This document shows, piece after piece, positions 14,523-27,401 of a stretch of DNA of 64,000 nucleotides; the first letter of the stretch is position 1, and each line of letters begins with the position of its first letter. Source of the DNA: Chrysomallon squamiferum (Eukaryota > Mollusca > Gastropoda > Neomphalida > Peltospiridae). A model generated the notes under the pieces. It was not told the DNA's origin. It worked only from the letters and a program-made list of their open reading frames with translations, and searched no databases. The stretch covers positions 12,834,678-12,898,677 of the forward strand of contig CM022671.1 in NCBI GenBank assembly GCA_012295275.1, in the 5' to 3' direction. The position numbers were made by a program, and so were the translations under genes.

Positions 14523-16824
14523 GGGATCTTCTTTATATTAAATGTTTTGAATAAATGAAGTGTAGAAAATGAGATTAATGATAGTTGCTTGCATTATATC
14601 CTATGATGATTCATCCTTGCTCTCAAAGAACTGCTTAGCAGCAGTGTGCAGACAAATGCTGGCCTGCTCCAATCTCCATGTGGGAGATACGGAGATCTGA
14701 GGATACTGGAATTTTGTTGCAAGTTTTTCTTGAGTTAAATAAATGTTACTTATAAACTAACATATACAATTTACTTGGGTTTTTTTAAAATGATGTGAAA
14801 ATAGCGAGCTTTTTTACTGAAGTTAGACATGTTTGTCTGCGGATATCCTGCTTTTAAAAATTAAAAACAAGTTTTAAAATTTTGAATTAAAGGCAGGAAT
14901 TAGTTTTTATTTGGTGTCTATTTATCAAAAAGTTAGCCTTTGATTAATATTTGTTTAAATTTAACAATGCAAGTCTGAAATAATTTAGAGGCTTCTGATA
15001 GTCATAAATAACCTAACTTGTACTTGAATTTTATTTGCATTTACTGATTTTGTAACATTAAACATGATTTATGTATAGTAAAATGTTTTACAGTCAGAAC
15101 TAAACTTGATGAGAGCACGTTATTCCCCTTTCTTAGACTTTCTCCTGTATGAATCAGAACGGCATTGACATTAGTGGAGGATCAATAATAATTGCAGCCA
15201 TTTCAAATTTTACTGTAGCTAGCACACACACACTCAAACGCATTTTTTACTTATATTTTACTTATCTTACCCCCTTGTAATATATTTGTTTTTATTTCAA
15301 ATGAAATCATTTACTTTTTATTGGCATGTATACATTTTTTAAACAAACTGTAATGAGCACTTTATCCCCTTTCTTTGAGACAAATTCTCATTTGAGAGTT
15401 ACTAAAACAAGTGCTACATACAACTGAAACCAGTCGCATTTTGTATCACAGTTGATATAAAATTGAATTATGGGTCCAACATCAATAATAATAACAATAA
15501 TAATAACAACGTCGGTAACAACTGTGAATAAAATCATTTGTTTTACAAATTTAAAAAATACATATTGAACATGTATGAACATATTCCTGTAAAACCAGTC
15601 TCTTTGGATGAAAATGAAATATTTTAGTTGTAACAAATACAACTTCAGTTGGAAGAATTATTCAAATGCATACAAAGTGATATTTTTTTTGCTTTATTTT
15701 TATTTATTTTTTAATGTGAAGTGTAGTTGTCATTTTCAGGTGTTCATTATTTCATTAAACATAAGGAATGTTGGATGTAAATTTGTTTGGAATGAAGAAT
15801 TGTTTTGTTACATTATTAACCGCATTTTATCCCTTTTGTAAGAGGTGTATTTTCTTTTAAAGTATTTAATGAATTAAAAATAAAAATGCAGTGTCACATT
15901 TTATACTGTACATGGTATGGTTGTGACATAAAAATTACTGAAAATGTTCTGCAATTATAAGGATTTTAAAAATTTCCAGTTTTCAGTTACTCTAGCTTAA
16001 CTGTACTTTTTATGTCACAATGAATATAAAATTGAATAACGGATGCTACATACAGTGAAGTAATGACTTCTGATAGTCATTTAAATTGTCATCTTGTTTG
16101 GTAATTGCATATTTCCTGTTCTGTTGCATTTTCTAATATTAATAATAAATTTGTTAGAAAAACAGATTTTGCTGGTTGTTAAGTGTCTGAAATCAGAAGA
16201 TGATTAATTCATTGAAAAAATACTTTTCCACTGCTGACTTAACTGGTGTTTTATTTCAGACATTGACATGGGTGCTAGACATCGTGCTAGAGCTTCATCA
16301 ATTCAGATTATTCGTGTTGAGGAAATTCCAGTGAACAAGTGCAGGAGACCCAACATACAGCAGTTCCATGTTCGTTGTTTTAAGTTATATTTTCTATTCA
16401 CTCTTTTGTAAGCAAGTTAGTTCAGTACAGACCATGAAAGATTAATATAACTAACATTAACTGCATTAGTATGTCGTAAACATTAGAAAAAATAAAAAAA
16501 CAAATTATTTCCTTTTATTACAGCTATTTTATAATACATTTACAAATCAGATATGTGAAAAGAAAACAATATTACAAATTATAAAAGTTATCAAATGCTG
16601 ACTGATGGTCAGAAAAAAAGTAATACATAAAAATTAAATGTTGACTAGTTCTGACATGTTAATAAAGTTGAAGTTAAAGTGGTGGTGATTCTGTTTATAA
16701 TTCAAACAATATATATTTTTTTCTCTTACAGAACAGCAAAATAAAATTTCCACTGCCCCACAGAGTGGACAGAAAATTACATACATCTCGTTTCACTACA
16801 CGTCGTCCACACACAACTTTCTAA
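9898..16824 (+). CDS. RPL18A: 60S ribosomal protein eL20 (L18a), complete, 5 exons
   Basis: Structural protein of the large ribosomal subunit. Exons: 9898-9915, 10574-10753, 14139-14268, 16260-16369, 16732-16824. They encode exactly 176 residues, the same length as the human protein. Exon 1 holds only MKARGE, typical of ribosomal-protein genes. Family landmarks include [48 protein letters not shown] and [10 protein letters not shown]. The exon 4 donor is GTTCGT, an unusually weak match after GT, but the phase and protein join are exact (QFH then NSKIKF). Several positions that I recall as nearly invariant are changed (see findings). Introns 2 (3.4 kb) and 3 (2 kb) are long for such a gene and carry candidate small RNAs. 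Convergent with ACAD9. Confidence 0.96.
12907..13050 (+). ncRNA. Candidate H/ACA-box snoRNA in eL20 intron 2
   Basis: The 3' half fits the H/ACA pattern. A lower stem GGCAT (12959-12963) plus GTGTGCG (12964-12970) pairs with TGTACAC (13031-13037) plus ATGCC (13039-13043), with one bulged T. Above it is an open pocket (12971-12983 and 13021-13030), and then an upper stem CCTTGTTG (12984-12991) pairs with CAACAA.GG (13012-13020). After the stem come one base, then ACA (13045-13047) and three bases, exactly the expected 3' end. The pocket lies about 14 nt before ACA, the canonical distance. An ANANNA-type H box (ACAACA, 12948-12953) precedes it. The 5' hairpin (GTACT 12907-12911 with AGTGC 12942-12946) is weak. 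Vertebrate RPL18A also hosts an H/ACA snoRNA (SNORA68); homology to that is not shown here. Confidence 0.5.
14486..14517. repeat. (TA)n microsatellite in eL20 intron 3
   Basis: A run of about 15 TA dinucleotides, 220 bp after the exon 3 donor. Confidence 0.95.
14597..14705 (+). ncRNA. Candidate structured intronic RNA with box C/D ends (eL20 intron 3)
   Basis: A perfect box C (ATGATGA, 14603-14609) and a box D (CTGA, 14697-14700) are framed by a perfectly complementary 5-bp terminal stem, TATCC (14597-14601) with GGATA (14701-14705). That is the arrangement expected of a box C/D snoRNA inside a ribosomal-protein intron. Between the boxes are strong local hairpins: ACTGCT with AGCAGT (about 14630-14645) and ATCTCC with GGAGAT (about 14672-14687). 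These are unusual for a simple methylation guide and may mean a different class of RNA. No clear internal C'/D' pair was found. The local base composition is clearly richer in G+C than the flanking intron. Confidence 0.42.
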
Positions 16825-16852
16825 ACTCAGTTTGTGGGATGTAACACAGTAA

Positions 16853-16858
16853 AATAAA
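16853..16858 (+). terminator. Polyadenylation signal AATAAA of eL20
   Basis: A canonical AATAAA lies 28 bp after the eL20 stop codon, giving a very short 3'UTR as is usual for ribosomal-protein mRNAs. Confidence 0.8.
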
Positions 16859-17430
16859 GACCTTTCTGAACATATGGTTTTGTCATGTGTGATATATATA
16901 TATTTATATTTATTTTTGAGATCTGGGTTACTACTTCTGTGATGTTGAGCAATGCTGTGTACATTCTCAATTCCAGAAAGTCATGGAATATTAAATTAAA
17001 AACAAACCTCCCTGTTCATAAGTATTATGAGTTACATTTTTAGACATAAGTACTGACAACAAACATTTTTTCCCCTTTATAAGTTATTCCCTATTATTAA
17101 CAAAAGCAGGTTTTGGATTTTATGTTTAAATATCAGTGAATATACAAAATTCATTGCTTTTGTAGTAACCATTTATTGGCCTGTCAGAGTAATACAGTTA
17201 TCTGAAAATTCACTCCAATTGATAATTGACAACATTTACACAGAAGACAAAATATAAAGCAGAAATTGCTGTTTCATGAAAATACAATTTAACGGTGATA
17301 AATCCTGAATTACCAGTTTATATTTGATAGACTTTTTTTTAGATATTTTCTTTCTATCAGGCAATTACAGACACAAGTTGGTAAAACAGTATTTGAAGTG
17401 GCTTGATTTTGTGAGGAATTCTCTTTAGTT
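16859..17430. other. Convergent intergenic region between eL20 and ACAD9
   Basis: About 570 bp holding the 3' ends of two converging genes. On the minus strand an AATAAA (plus-strand 17172-17177) lies about 255 bp after the ACAD9 stop and is a plausible polyadenylation signal. A short TA-rich run lies near 16893-16912. No open frame of interest. Confidence 0.5.
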
Positions 17431-20400
17431 TCACCAGTTCAGTTCAAGTGGGTGCTGTGCAGCATATCCTCCATTTTTTAACATGGTTTCTGCAATGTGT
17501 CTATAGTTTTCATCTTGGTTATGTACGGAACCTTAATTAAAAAAAAAAAAAAAAATAATAATAATTTAAGCTCGTTACCCATTCAACAGTAATCCTGTAT
17601 TTTAATGAAGTTATTTTAATAAAAATATTCCCTAATTTTCCTTTCAGAAACTTAACATCATTTGATTTGTTCACCAGACTGCTAATACGCTAAATCTTCC
17701 TAGGCCTACAGAATAATTTTACTCCAGTAAGTGAAACTTAGTTTTGAATGCCATGAGTGCATTTATTTTATGTTTTCTTAACTGTTAGAGGGATAAAAAC
17801 AGTAATTAATTGGCTGAAGAGTTAATACATAAAATGAAATTTTAAACCAACTTACCCACTATGAGGTTTTGTATATTTTCATTAATTCTTTTTTCAGCAT
17901 CTTTGCAGAATGTTTTGGTCAGGAGAAGCTGAAATTATACAGTACTTTTTATAAATTCTGCCACTGAAATATGCATCCTCGAAATTTACATTAAATAACA
18001 CAGGAAAGTATTTTTACACTACCTCATGGTCTGAATTTCTTAAACCAATGCAGTATGATCTAGAAGATCGGCCAATGCAAGAAGTCATAGCATACAGGTC
18101 TATAGCAATATCGGCAATTCTTTTCAAATCCATTTGTTCATGAATAATGTTCTGGAACAGAAAAATAATGCTGAATTCTTTAAAATTTAGTAAGAAGAAG
18201 TTTTATCTATTTTCCGAGTAGTCCAGGTTTCATTTATTTACAAACATTTTTATAATTATATTTACTACTAGGAAAGGAAGTTGATTTAAAAAAACAACAA
18301 TCTTATGATATAAAATACTATATATTTTAACGATATTGATGTTAAAAATAAACATAACTTGATGTACATTTATATATTTTAAACAAAACTTTTTTTTTTT
18401 TAGAAGTCCCATTAAATCTCCTCTAATTTACTATCTATAAAAATAAAGGTAACTCATTTAAACAGAAATAAATTAATAATTATATATATTATTAATACGA
18501 CAAATTAAACTCATGGTACCACTGTATGTGTGTGTCTCCTAAACTGGTTTTGTAAAATGTACAGAGTTAGAGTTTCTCTCTCTTTTTCTGGACAGAGGTC
18601 CACAGGTTAGAAAGTATTTTAAAGCCTTTGGCTGCAGTTATAGCCTTTATCAATTCCTTCTGCTTGGTACATATCGTAAAAGAACTGCTTGTACTGCCTA
18701 GCCATGTTGACTATACACACACCTTGCTCATGTTTTTCAATGATTTTATGCTTTAATTTAATGGACATTTTCCACTTCTTCTCAGCACTGTCCTTTGCAC
18801 TCACTTTCTTAGGATCCATGGAATTTTGACAATATACTGCACAAAATGTGAGTACAACACAACAGAGATGCTTCCACAGTAAGGTAACCACATGATGTAA
18901 ACGAGTGAAACTTGGGATGCTGGGCAGATGTTTTTTTGTGCCAACTAGCTGCGGCATATCTGAAGCTCACTCGGATTTTGGCTTGCAACGCAAAAGGAAA
19001 AAATCAACTGGGCTACTGTTGGTAACTTGGAAAATCTGTAAGTTGGAGCACTCATAACTTGAGATACCACTGTATATATCATATAGGTGTTTAAAATACT
19101 AATGGTATTATAAAACGTATTCTGAAAATCCTATTTTTTAAAAATAACCATACTTTACTTTGCCATGTTTACTGAGAATTTCTTCAACAGTTTTCTGGAA
19201 TTTCAAAACACTTCGTTCCAGCGTAACTGCTTCTGCCTGAAGTAAACAAAATGTAATATTATTTTAATTTTTTTTCTCCTTTTTTAAAACTCTTAAAATG
19301 ATAATGCAGTTGCAGTTTAAATGCAAAACTAATATTATTTGATTCATACACATACAGTTTAAATTACTTAAAATAAAATTATATGATTTACTTGAAATAA
19401 ATTTTCAAATATACCACCTTCCATTTCCACATTAATATAAATAAAAAGTTGGTTTTTTTTCATTGATAACTTATATACCCAATTTTTTCTTATTTATATG
19501 AACTATTAAGTGCTAAAATTAATTGCAATTATACCATTCCACAAACTGATGTATTAATAAAACAAATTTCACCTTCAGACTTGGATGCACCTCCTCATCT
19601 AGGTGCAATTTAAGTGTTGGATTTTTGTGACATTTTAACCTGTTGAAAGCAGTGGAAAATACCAAACCAGGATTTGCCATTGGGTTTTGAAGTTTTCTGT
19701 AAAATACAGTTTTGTTTCTGATAATTTTCAAAACAGAAATAAATAGAAGTAATTTAAACACTGGCAAACAAAAAAGAAAAAGCCGTTTTAAATACGAAAA
19801 GCAACAGGATATGATGATCCATGAAACCATTATATTCAGATAATGCCTATGAAAAACCAACCATTATGTTCCCATTAACTTTATTAACATGGTGTCAACT
19901 CTGAATTTTTAAAATGAAGAAAAAATATGAAGTAAAAAAAAAAAAGTAAAAAAATAGGTAGACACAAAAATATGCATAAATACATTGACAAAAATGATCA
20001 CAAAAATTTAAACTTCTATGGTTAACTATATACACATTACAGTCCTCAATTACATTTTGGTTCTATGGCATTCAGTTTAGCTCACTAGACAGTTGTTCAC
20101 CCAGGAGCTAAAAAATGGACAAGCCCTTACTGCCAATGTTTGTTTTTAATTAGATTTCTTTCTTTTTTCTGGGATATTCTTTGAAATATATTTGAAATAT
20201 GTTGAAAGTGGTTATTTTAAAGTCAAATGAGACAAATGGAAATTATATCAAATAAGAAATATTATTTACATATTAAACAAAAGCATACACATAAATATAA
20301 CAGCAAATAAGACACTTTCACAATATTTCAAATATATTTCAAATGATTTCCAGAAAATTCCATGGGAAAAAAGTAAACACTACTAGTACCACTAGTTGCT

Positions 20401-22871
20401 AATGTCTAGTGAACAGATATCCTGTTACCAAAATGTCAAGCCTAATGGAATAAATATGAAATTAAACAAAGTATTTTGATAAAAGTTACTGTGAAAACTG
20501 TATGAAAAGAGATGCTGAAAAGTTTACTTAACAAGATCTTTCAATTGTTTCCCAGCATGCTGTAGTCCTTGAAGTGCAATGAAGAGACGTAGAATTTCAT
20601 TAGTTCCCTGAAATTTTATTATATCTGGATAAATATTAACACATACAAGCATGCATATGTACAAATAATTATTAAAAAAAGGTGAATGAATAAATAAAGA
20701 ATTGAAAATAAACTGACAGTATCAGAAAACATTTTACTGAAATTATTTCTAATGAAATATTTTTGAACACAAACTGCAAATATTATTACTAAAACTAAAT
20801 ATTAATTTAATAAAATATTTTCTCACTAAAATATAAAATATTACCTCAAATATCAAAAGTATTCTTGCATCTCTAAGATATCGTTCATAGGGATACTCTT
20901 TCATGTAACCCAGACCACCCAGAATCTGCAGCAAATCACTAACACAGGTCCATGCTGCCTCAGAGCTGTAAACCTAGAATTTACAAAACGTCAATTATTA
21001 ATTCAATAATTTATTTCTGACATATATTTGGACAGCATAAAGTATCATGAAAAAAATATATTTAATCTTTTGTTAAACTTTTCTGATTGGGAGTGATTAT
21101 GTCTAATTTTGAAACTAAAGTTTATCCACACGAAAAAAAAAAAAAAAAAAAAAACTGCAAATGAAAAATAAAATCAATGAGTTTCAAGTATATAAAAATA
21201 ATATTATTTACATAAATCAACTAAACCAATGAATAACACAAACTGATGCCATTTCAACTATTACTTGTGTATATTTTTATATCTGCTTATTCTGCTATAA
21301 TATATTAGTATGAAGTTGAGTTATAAAAATAAGTAAATTATTAATTTTGTGAATTCAACAAAAAATAAATAAATAAAACAAATAAAAAGGCTTAAAAGAA
21401 AAATCGTAAAAATATATTTTAAAAATAATTATTTTAAATGTTATTCCAAACATACCTTAACAATAGCTGCTTCTACTGAGCAATCAGGTTGCTCAAACTC
21501 ATCAATTATTCCTGCTGTTAAATAAGCCATACTCTCCATTGCATAAATCATTACAGCAATTTTAGCAAGTTTTTCCTGAAAGCAAGAAAAATAAAGTAAA
21601 ATGCTGTCAAACAAAATACCAATTCATTACATGTTTTTAAAGTTAAAACTGAAGCTGCCAAAGCATACATTAGCTGACTTAAATGTTTAACTTGTTACAA
21701 TTTTAGATTGTTCCAAAGTGTACTTCAACTAATAATACAATGTTATGAGTTCCAAACTAATTATTTAAAGTCACTAAACCTGTAGAGTATATTCAAGCTC
21801 AAATTAACTGGTTAATCATCAAAACATTTATTTATTTATTTTTATTATTATTTTTTTTTTTTAAGACTCCTTTTGTCCAAAATGTTTTAGCCATAACCAA
21901 CATGTACTGTATCTTAAAAAGCATTCATTCTAATAATCAACCATTTCTACTGAAAGAAAAATGAAATGTATACCAGCAAAAATAACAATTAATTCCAGAA
22001 ATTAGTATATCCTTTAGTTTTCTTCTCTAAGCTCTTATTACCGTAACACCAAAATATATTATTCATCTTCAGAATGTGAAAGATTTTTACCTGAATTAAC
22101 CCAAATTCTGCTAATTTCTTGCCAAACTGTGTTCGTGTGGTTGCATGTTCTATTGCATAACCTTGCAAGACAGAAATGTACTAAAATCATGTGTGTAATT
22201 ATATTTACATGAATAATAATTAAATGTTTCCCATTGTGTACACAACCATTTGGTAACATTTAAAATATTTGCACTTCGGTATTCTCTCATCAAATTACAA
22301 ATACTGAATTTTGATAAATTAATGTTATTATTGTTAGCAGCATTTAGTTTTTCACTTGAATTGTAATGTTGATACAAATGTTGAGGAATTACAGTAAAAT
22401 ATTGAATCATTTAAGCCTTAAACCAAAAAACAAACTTACAAAATATGTTTCTAATTGTATGGATCAATTAATTATTTGAGGATAAAAATATAATTACATA
22501 ATTTTTTTAAATTGAATTCGTAAATCTAAAATAAATTATATGTTCTGACAGATAAAAAATATTTTATTACACAGAAAAGGTTAGTAAAATTAAAACTGCT
22601 AACTTAAATATGTTTATTACTATTTCATAGTTGTTAAACAGTGACAGAAACGTTTTGGATTAAATAATAAATTATTTTGTATCTAAATAGCCAAAGCTGC
22701 TAAATAACCAAAAACCTGTTAGTTTTTTTAGAATCCCAGCACAAGAACTTCCCATGCTAAATCTTCCACTATTGAGAATGTTCATAGCCATCTAAAATGA
22801 TAAAAAATGAGCAAAATTCAAATATTATTATTATTATAAAGCAGTCACAAGTATGCATTATATCTTATAAA

Positions 22872-22906
<35 letters not shown>

Positions 22907-25900
22907 TAGTAACAAATAAATAAATAAATAAAATGAAACAAAAAAAATAATATTAATAAATTTTGAAATCCTTGTGGTATCACAAAAAATGATCTTGATG
23001 GGTTTGGGATTTTTTAGTTTTAGTTTTATAGACTAATTATTGCAAAAACACAAAACATAAACAGCTGCATATCAGTAATTTGAAAGCAAAATCTTTAACA
23101 CACAAAACTAATAATCAACACTGTCATTAAATAAAAGAAATTTCTTTTATTCATATTAAAATAAGAATATGATTAGAAACATCAACTTCACAGAAATTAA
23201 TTATGTAAAAAATGCTAACCTTAAATCCTGATCCAACCTCACCCAGCACATTTCCCACAGGAACAGGGGTTTGATCAAAGTGTACTTCAGTTGCTGTTAA
23301 AAAACAATACATTAATTAAACAAAAAGTTATTTATGATAAACATTTATAAGTAAAAAAATATACTGAAAAAAAAAAAATCAATTGAAATGTGGTTTTCTA
23401 ATATCTATTTTCAACACCAAAAACATACTTTTAATCTAATTTCTAAGTTGTATGATCTGGATACATTTTCTACCTTAAGAAAACTCTAAAGTTATCAATA
23501 AAAAATGATTATTTAATAAATTAATAATACAACAAAAATTCCTGCAACTGCCCAGAGCAGTATTTGTTAATAATTTTTTTCATTTAATTTTTCATTATTG
23601 ATATACACAGTAATATTCAAGGTAAATTGTTGCTATAAATTATATTTTAGCAATGATTATTTTCACTAGTGAAAACCATGATCACTATGAATAAAAAGTT
23701 AACCCACTATTTGAGCCACGAATTCCTAGTTTATCTTCTGGTTTTCCACTTGTTACTCCTCCAAAGGCTCGTTCAACTATAAAGGCAGTAATCTTATTTT
23801 GCTTCTCACCCTAAATCAAATAAAAACACAAATGGCTAACATTTCTAAAGAGTAATGAAAAGTTATTGTAGATTATATAATACTTAATTTATTGTATGAA
23901 TTTATGAATATTATATGTTATATATTCTTGCTAATGTCTTGTAGTAATCATCTAAATACTGGAGCAACAGAATGCACTGTTCTTGTCATAAGGTAATATT
24001 TATGCATTTTGTATATCTGTGTATCAGTAAATTTTCTAGTTATTTTAAACTGTAATGACTTGATTATAAATGAAAAAAGGAAATAAATACGAATTCTTGA
24101 AAAAATCATTCCAAAAAGGTTTTTAAAATTTTTGGGTGTAACTCATTCTTACTTCCAAATAGAATTAAAAAATAAAATAAAAATAATAATAATAATAATA
24201 ATAAAATGTAACTTGCTAATCTGGAAAGTGATATTAGATTTTACTTTTACACACACACATTGTAATATGCAACTGTCATATCATACATCACTATTAGTGA
24301 CTTCAGTTTTAGCAAAAACTGTGAAAATATCAGCAATTCCTCCATTTGAAATCCATATCTTGCTGCCTGAGAGATAAAATGTCCTTCCATCATCAGATAA
24401 ACTAGCCCTAGTCTTAATGGAAGCAGCATCACTACCACTGAAATACATTAATTAATTATGAAAAAGGAATATAATTAAAAATCTAAATAGATGTATCTTC
24501 AACATCATGATAAATTCATTACAAATTACTATTATGATAATGATATATATCTGAAAACTGTAAAAATACATATTCATAGGTCACAGACAAATTAACATTA
24601 TAAATGTTTTAAAAATACTCTAAATACATATTTTTATTTTGAAATTTCTTTTCATTGAACAGCTTCAGTGGTTATCTTATATTACAAAAACATTTCATGA
24701 TTTTTATCTTTTTTGTTCAAGATGCATCAATGAGTAGTAATGCATATTTCATCTGAGCTGAACTTCAACTGATTTTTTTATAAAAAATTAGAAATCTTAC
24801 CTTGAAGGCTCTGTGAGACAAAATGCTGCTGTGTGTTCTCCACTGGCCAGTTTGGGAAGATATTTTTGTTTCTGTTCTTCAGTTCCAGCTATCAGGATTC
24901 CCTGAAAGGCAACAGCAATTACATAATTTTTCTATTACACAATTGTATTTCCTGCAGATAATGGTAATATTTATACATTTTGTAATTTTATTTATCAGAC
25001 AAAGTTGTATTTCCTGTAAATAACAACATTATTTATGATTGTATTTAAAATGTATCCATACATTTCACAGATAATTGATTAATATATTATTTCATAATGT
25101 AAGTGGATATGAACGTTACTTAATATGACAATACATTTGAGAATATCAAAATTATTTCACCTGATTTTGTGTGGATCATAATAAAGCCAATTCAAGCCAA
25201 TTACAAAAATTAACACTGCTTATATCAGCTCTTGCTAACTAATTCTACATATACACTATTTAAATTATGTATCTGTGCAAAGGATCAAACATCAGAAATT
25301 AAATTATTATACAAGTTATTCTCCATACAGCTGTTCTTTACTATATTCAAACAATTATAGCTACAATTTTTATTCAGTATCCTAGGATATACTCTTTAAT
25401 TTATGAAACATATACAACAGTTAAAAAAAAATTGGACAGAATTCAGTGATTAATCTTCTTTTCTTTTTTTTTCATTATAATGAAAGTATTAACATATTTT
25501 AGAAAGTATTAACTTTAAGACCAATTGACTGATGTGCTGCTAGTGTCACAGCAATTCCTCCATCAAGAGATGTTATCTCAGCTATCCTTGCGTACTTTGT
25601 AGCATTCAGTCCCAAACCACCTGGAAGGATTTTGAAATTTAGGATTAGGAAAAAAATTTAAAAATTAAATAAAGTAACAACAAAGCAGTAGGAAAGAAAA
25701 TGATTTAAGAAATGTGAAAAAATATACATCAGAAAAGTTTAAACTCAAGATGTACAGATTCAGGAACCATAAAAAAATATCAGCTGTATAGAATTAATTA
25801 TATTTTATAACATATATTATTTACATATTATAAAGCATCATTTTAAATTGTCATAGGCTTTATTTTTCCAGCCAACAATAATATTCCTGATAGCATGAAA

Positions 25901-27069
25901 CCTAAAATTCTGCCAAATGTAAACTCATGATTTTACTAATAAAGAAATATTGATTTTTATAAAGGACTACCAAATCTGATGAAACGTTGTTTATGTGAAA
26001 GACAAAAAATATGAGAAGCTTCTAGTATTAATATAGAATAAAATACATTTAGAAATTATACATAAAATAAGTTTTGTTACTTGTAATATAATATCTGTAT
26101 TAAATAGTCAATATTTATCTCAGTTACTTATACAAATCTGACAAATAGCATTAACAAAATGAATTATTAGTTATCAGATATACCATACTGTTGTGGAATC
26201 TGCTGACCAAAAAGACCTAGATCTTTCAACTGCTGCATTGTCTTTTCAGGAATACTGCCTGCTGAATCAATTTCTTTTGAATCAACTGAAAACAAAAACA
26301 AAACTTTAAACTAAAAAAAATAATTATTATTATTAAGAATAAAGTGGAAACTCAAATACCATGCACTTACTCAGTTAATAATATTAAAATGTGTTGATGT
26401 TAGTTTCATTAAACATATCTTTCAATTACTAAAAGTTACTAGAAGAGAACAGTTTGGGTTATATTCCACACACCTTATTCTTTTTTTTTTAAATTAAAAA
26501 TATATATATATATATATATATATGAACTTTATTGTTTTCCAGTTATAATAAATTTGTTAACTTTAATTGTATTTATTTATTTATTTATTTTCCTAAATCT
26601 AATAAAATACTAACTGCCTTCAGAGAAAAATTTTTCAATTGGTCGCAACATCTGGGTAAGTTCTTCATATTCTTCCTTGTCAGAAATTTCTGGATAAATC
26701 AGTACTTCCTGTCATTGAAATAACAACAACAACAATAACTAAATTTTTAACTTGAAAGTAAATACATGAAAATAATATATGAACTAGAGAATATATTTTT
26801 GAAGATTACATGAAATAAAATGCTGTTATAAATAGATTCATTAACATCAGTACAATTTAGCAAAAGACAAGATCAGATGAGTAGAATTTAAAAAAACAGT
26901 TTTTTACACTGTGAAACAAACATTTGTATTATTTGATGAAATAAGTAGATGAACATTCCTGTTTATATATAAAATTATAACACTTAAATAACATATCCCA
27001 TATCAATTACTTAGTGATTAATAAAAATTAACCTATGTACAATAAATAAAAGACATCAAATTATTAACT

Positions 27070-27108
<39 letters not shown>

Positions 27109-27119
27109 TTGGTATTTTT

Positions 27120-27159
<40 letters not shown>

Positions 27160-27401
27160 TTATTTTGTATAATGCAAAACTCCAAACTGAAAATCTCATT
27201 CTCATCGATATTAATTACCTTATTGAATTTTCCCAGAAATAAATTTTTAACAAAAGGTTCATTTGTTTGTGGTTTTTGTATGGTTTTCAGTTGTGAAGGA
27301 TTCTTTTTGACTGATTCTACCGAAGTGCTGAAAAACCTACATTGAGATCTTGCTTTCAGTATTATTACTCTTACAAAACAATGTCTAGGTAATGACAACA
27401 T
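17431..27401 (-). CDS. ACAD9: Acyl-CoA dehydrogenase family member 9, mitochondrial, complete, 18 exons
   Basis: Flavoprotein of the very-long-chain acyl-CoA dehydrogenase branch; ACAD9 also assembles respiratory complex I. Exons: 27401-27219, 26708-26615, 26285-26184, 25620-25514, 24901-24801, 24437-24287, 23810-23708, 23293-23220, 22791-22716, 22161-22091, 21575-21456, 20973-20845, 20607-20528, 19696-19573, 19236-19159, 18151-18023, 17928-17856, 17531-17431. They give 570 residues in continuous phase. The N-terminus is rich in Arg/Ser and fits a mitochondrial presequence. Family blocks: [50 protein letters not shown] and IFEGTNEILR. Glu376 of that last block, at the exon 12/13 junction, corresponds to the catalytic base. 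LQILGGLGY...[13 protein letters not shown] and GLQHAG favour ACAD9 over VLCAD. At 570 residues it is somewhat shorter than the human protein (about 620). A pogo relic lies in the intron between exons 15 and 16. Confidence 0.93.
18510..18524 (-). repeat. Isolated pogo/Tigger-like terminal repeat end
   Basis: On the minus strand this reads CAGTGGTACCATGAG, matching the outer end of the pogo-like element whose 5' end lies at 19072. It has the same orientation as that end, not the inverted one, so it is not the partner repeat of a simple element. It may be the start of a second truncated copy. Confidence 0.4.
18619..19072 (-). mobile_element. Truncated pogo/Tigger-type DNA transposon in an ACAD9 intron
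   Basis: The minus-strand end at 19072 begins CAGTGGTATCTCAAG and is followed outward by TA, as in pogo/Tigger transposons. About 250 bp inside, an open frame (start near 18819) reads [15 protein letters not shown] and then [12 protein letters not shown], typical of the N-terminal helix-turn-helix of Tigger-like transposases. The frame stops at 18619, soon after MARQYKQ, so the CENP-B-type second DNA-binding domain and the DDE catalytic domain are missing. The copy is dead and was probably made by internal deletion. It sits in the sense orientation of ACAD9 between exons 15 and 16. Confidence 0.65.
22866..22900. repeat. (AAT)n microsatellite in ACAD9 intron
   Basis: About ten AAT repeats followed by an A-rich stretch. 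Confidence 0.9.
26499..26523. repeat. (TA)n microsatellite in ACAD9 intron 2
   Basis: About twelve TA units following a T-rich/A-rich stretch, upstream of the exon 2 region. Confidence 0.9.
27070..27157. repeat. (TAA)n followed by a poly-T run in ACAD9 intron 1
   Basis: A run of about twelve TAA units (27072-27108) is followed by about 35 consecutive T residues. This is low-complexity DNA just inside the first intron; the open frames that cross it are artefacts of lysine, isoleucine and phenylalanine homopolymers. Confidence 0.9.

Noticed and set aside
20533-20607. Shorter version of ACAD9 exon 13 ending at a GTTAAG donor
   Set aside because: It breaks the reading phase into exon 14; using the GTAAAC donor five bases further (end 20528) restores phase and gives KDLVKKLQNP.
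27109-27345. Plus-strand open frame with poly-phenylalanine
   Set aside because: It is a poly-T artefact antisense to ACAD9 exon 1, whose minus-strand reading gives a convincing mitochondrial N-terminus.
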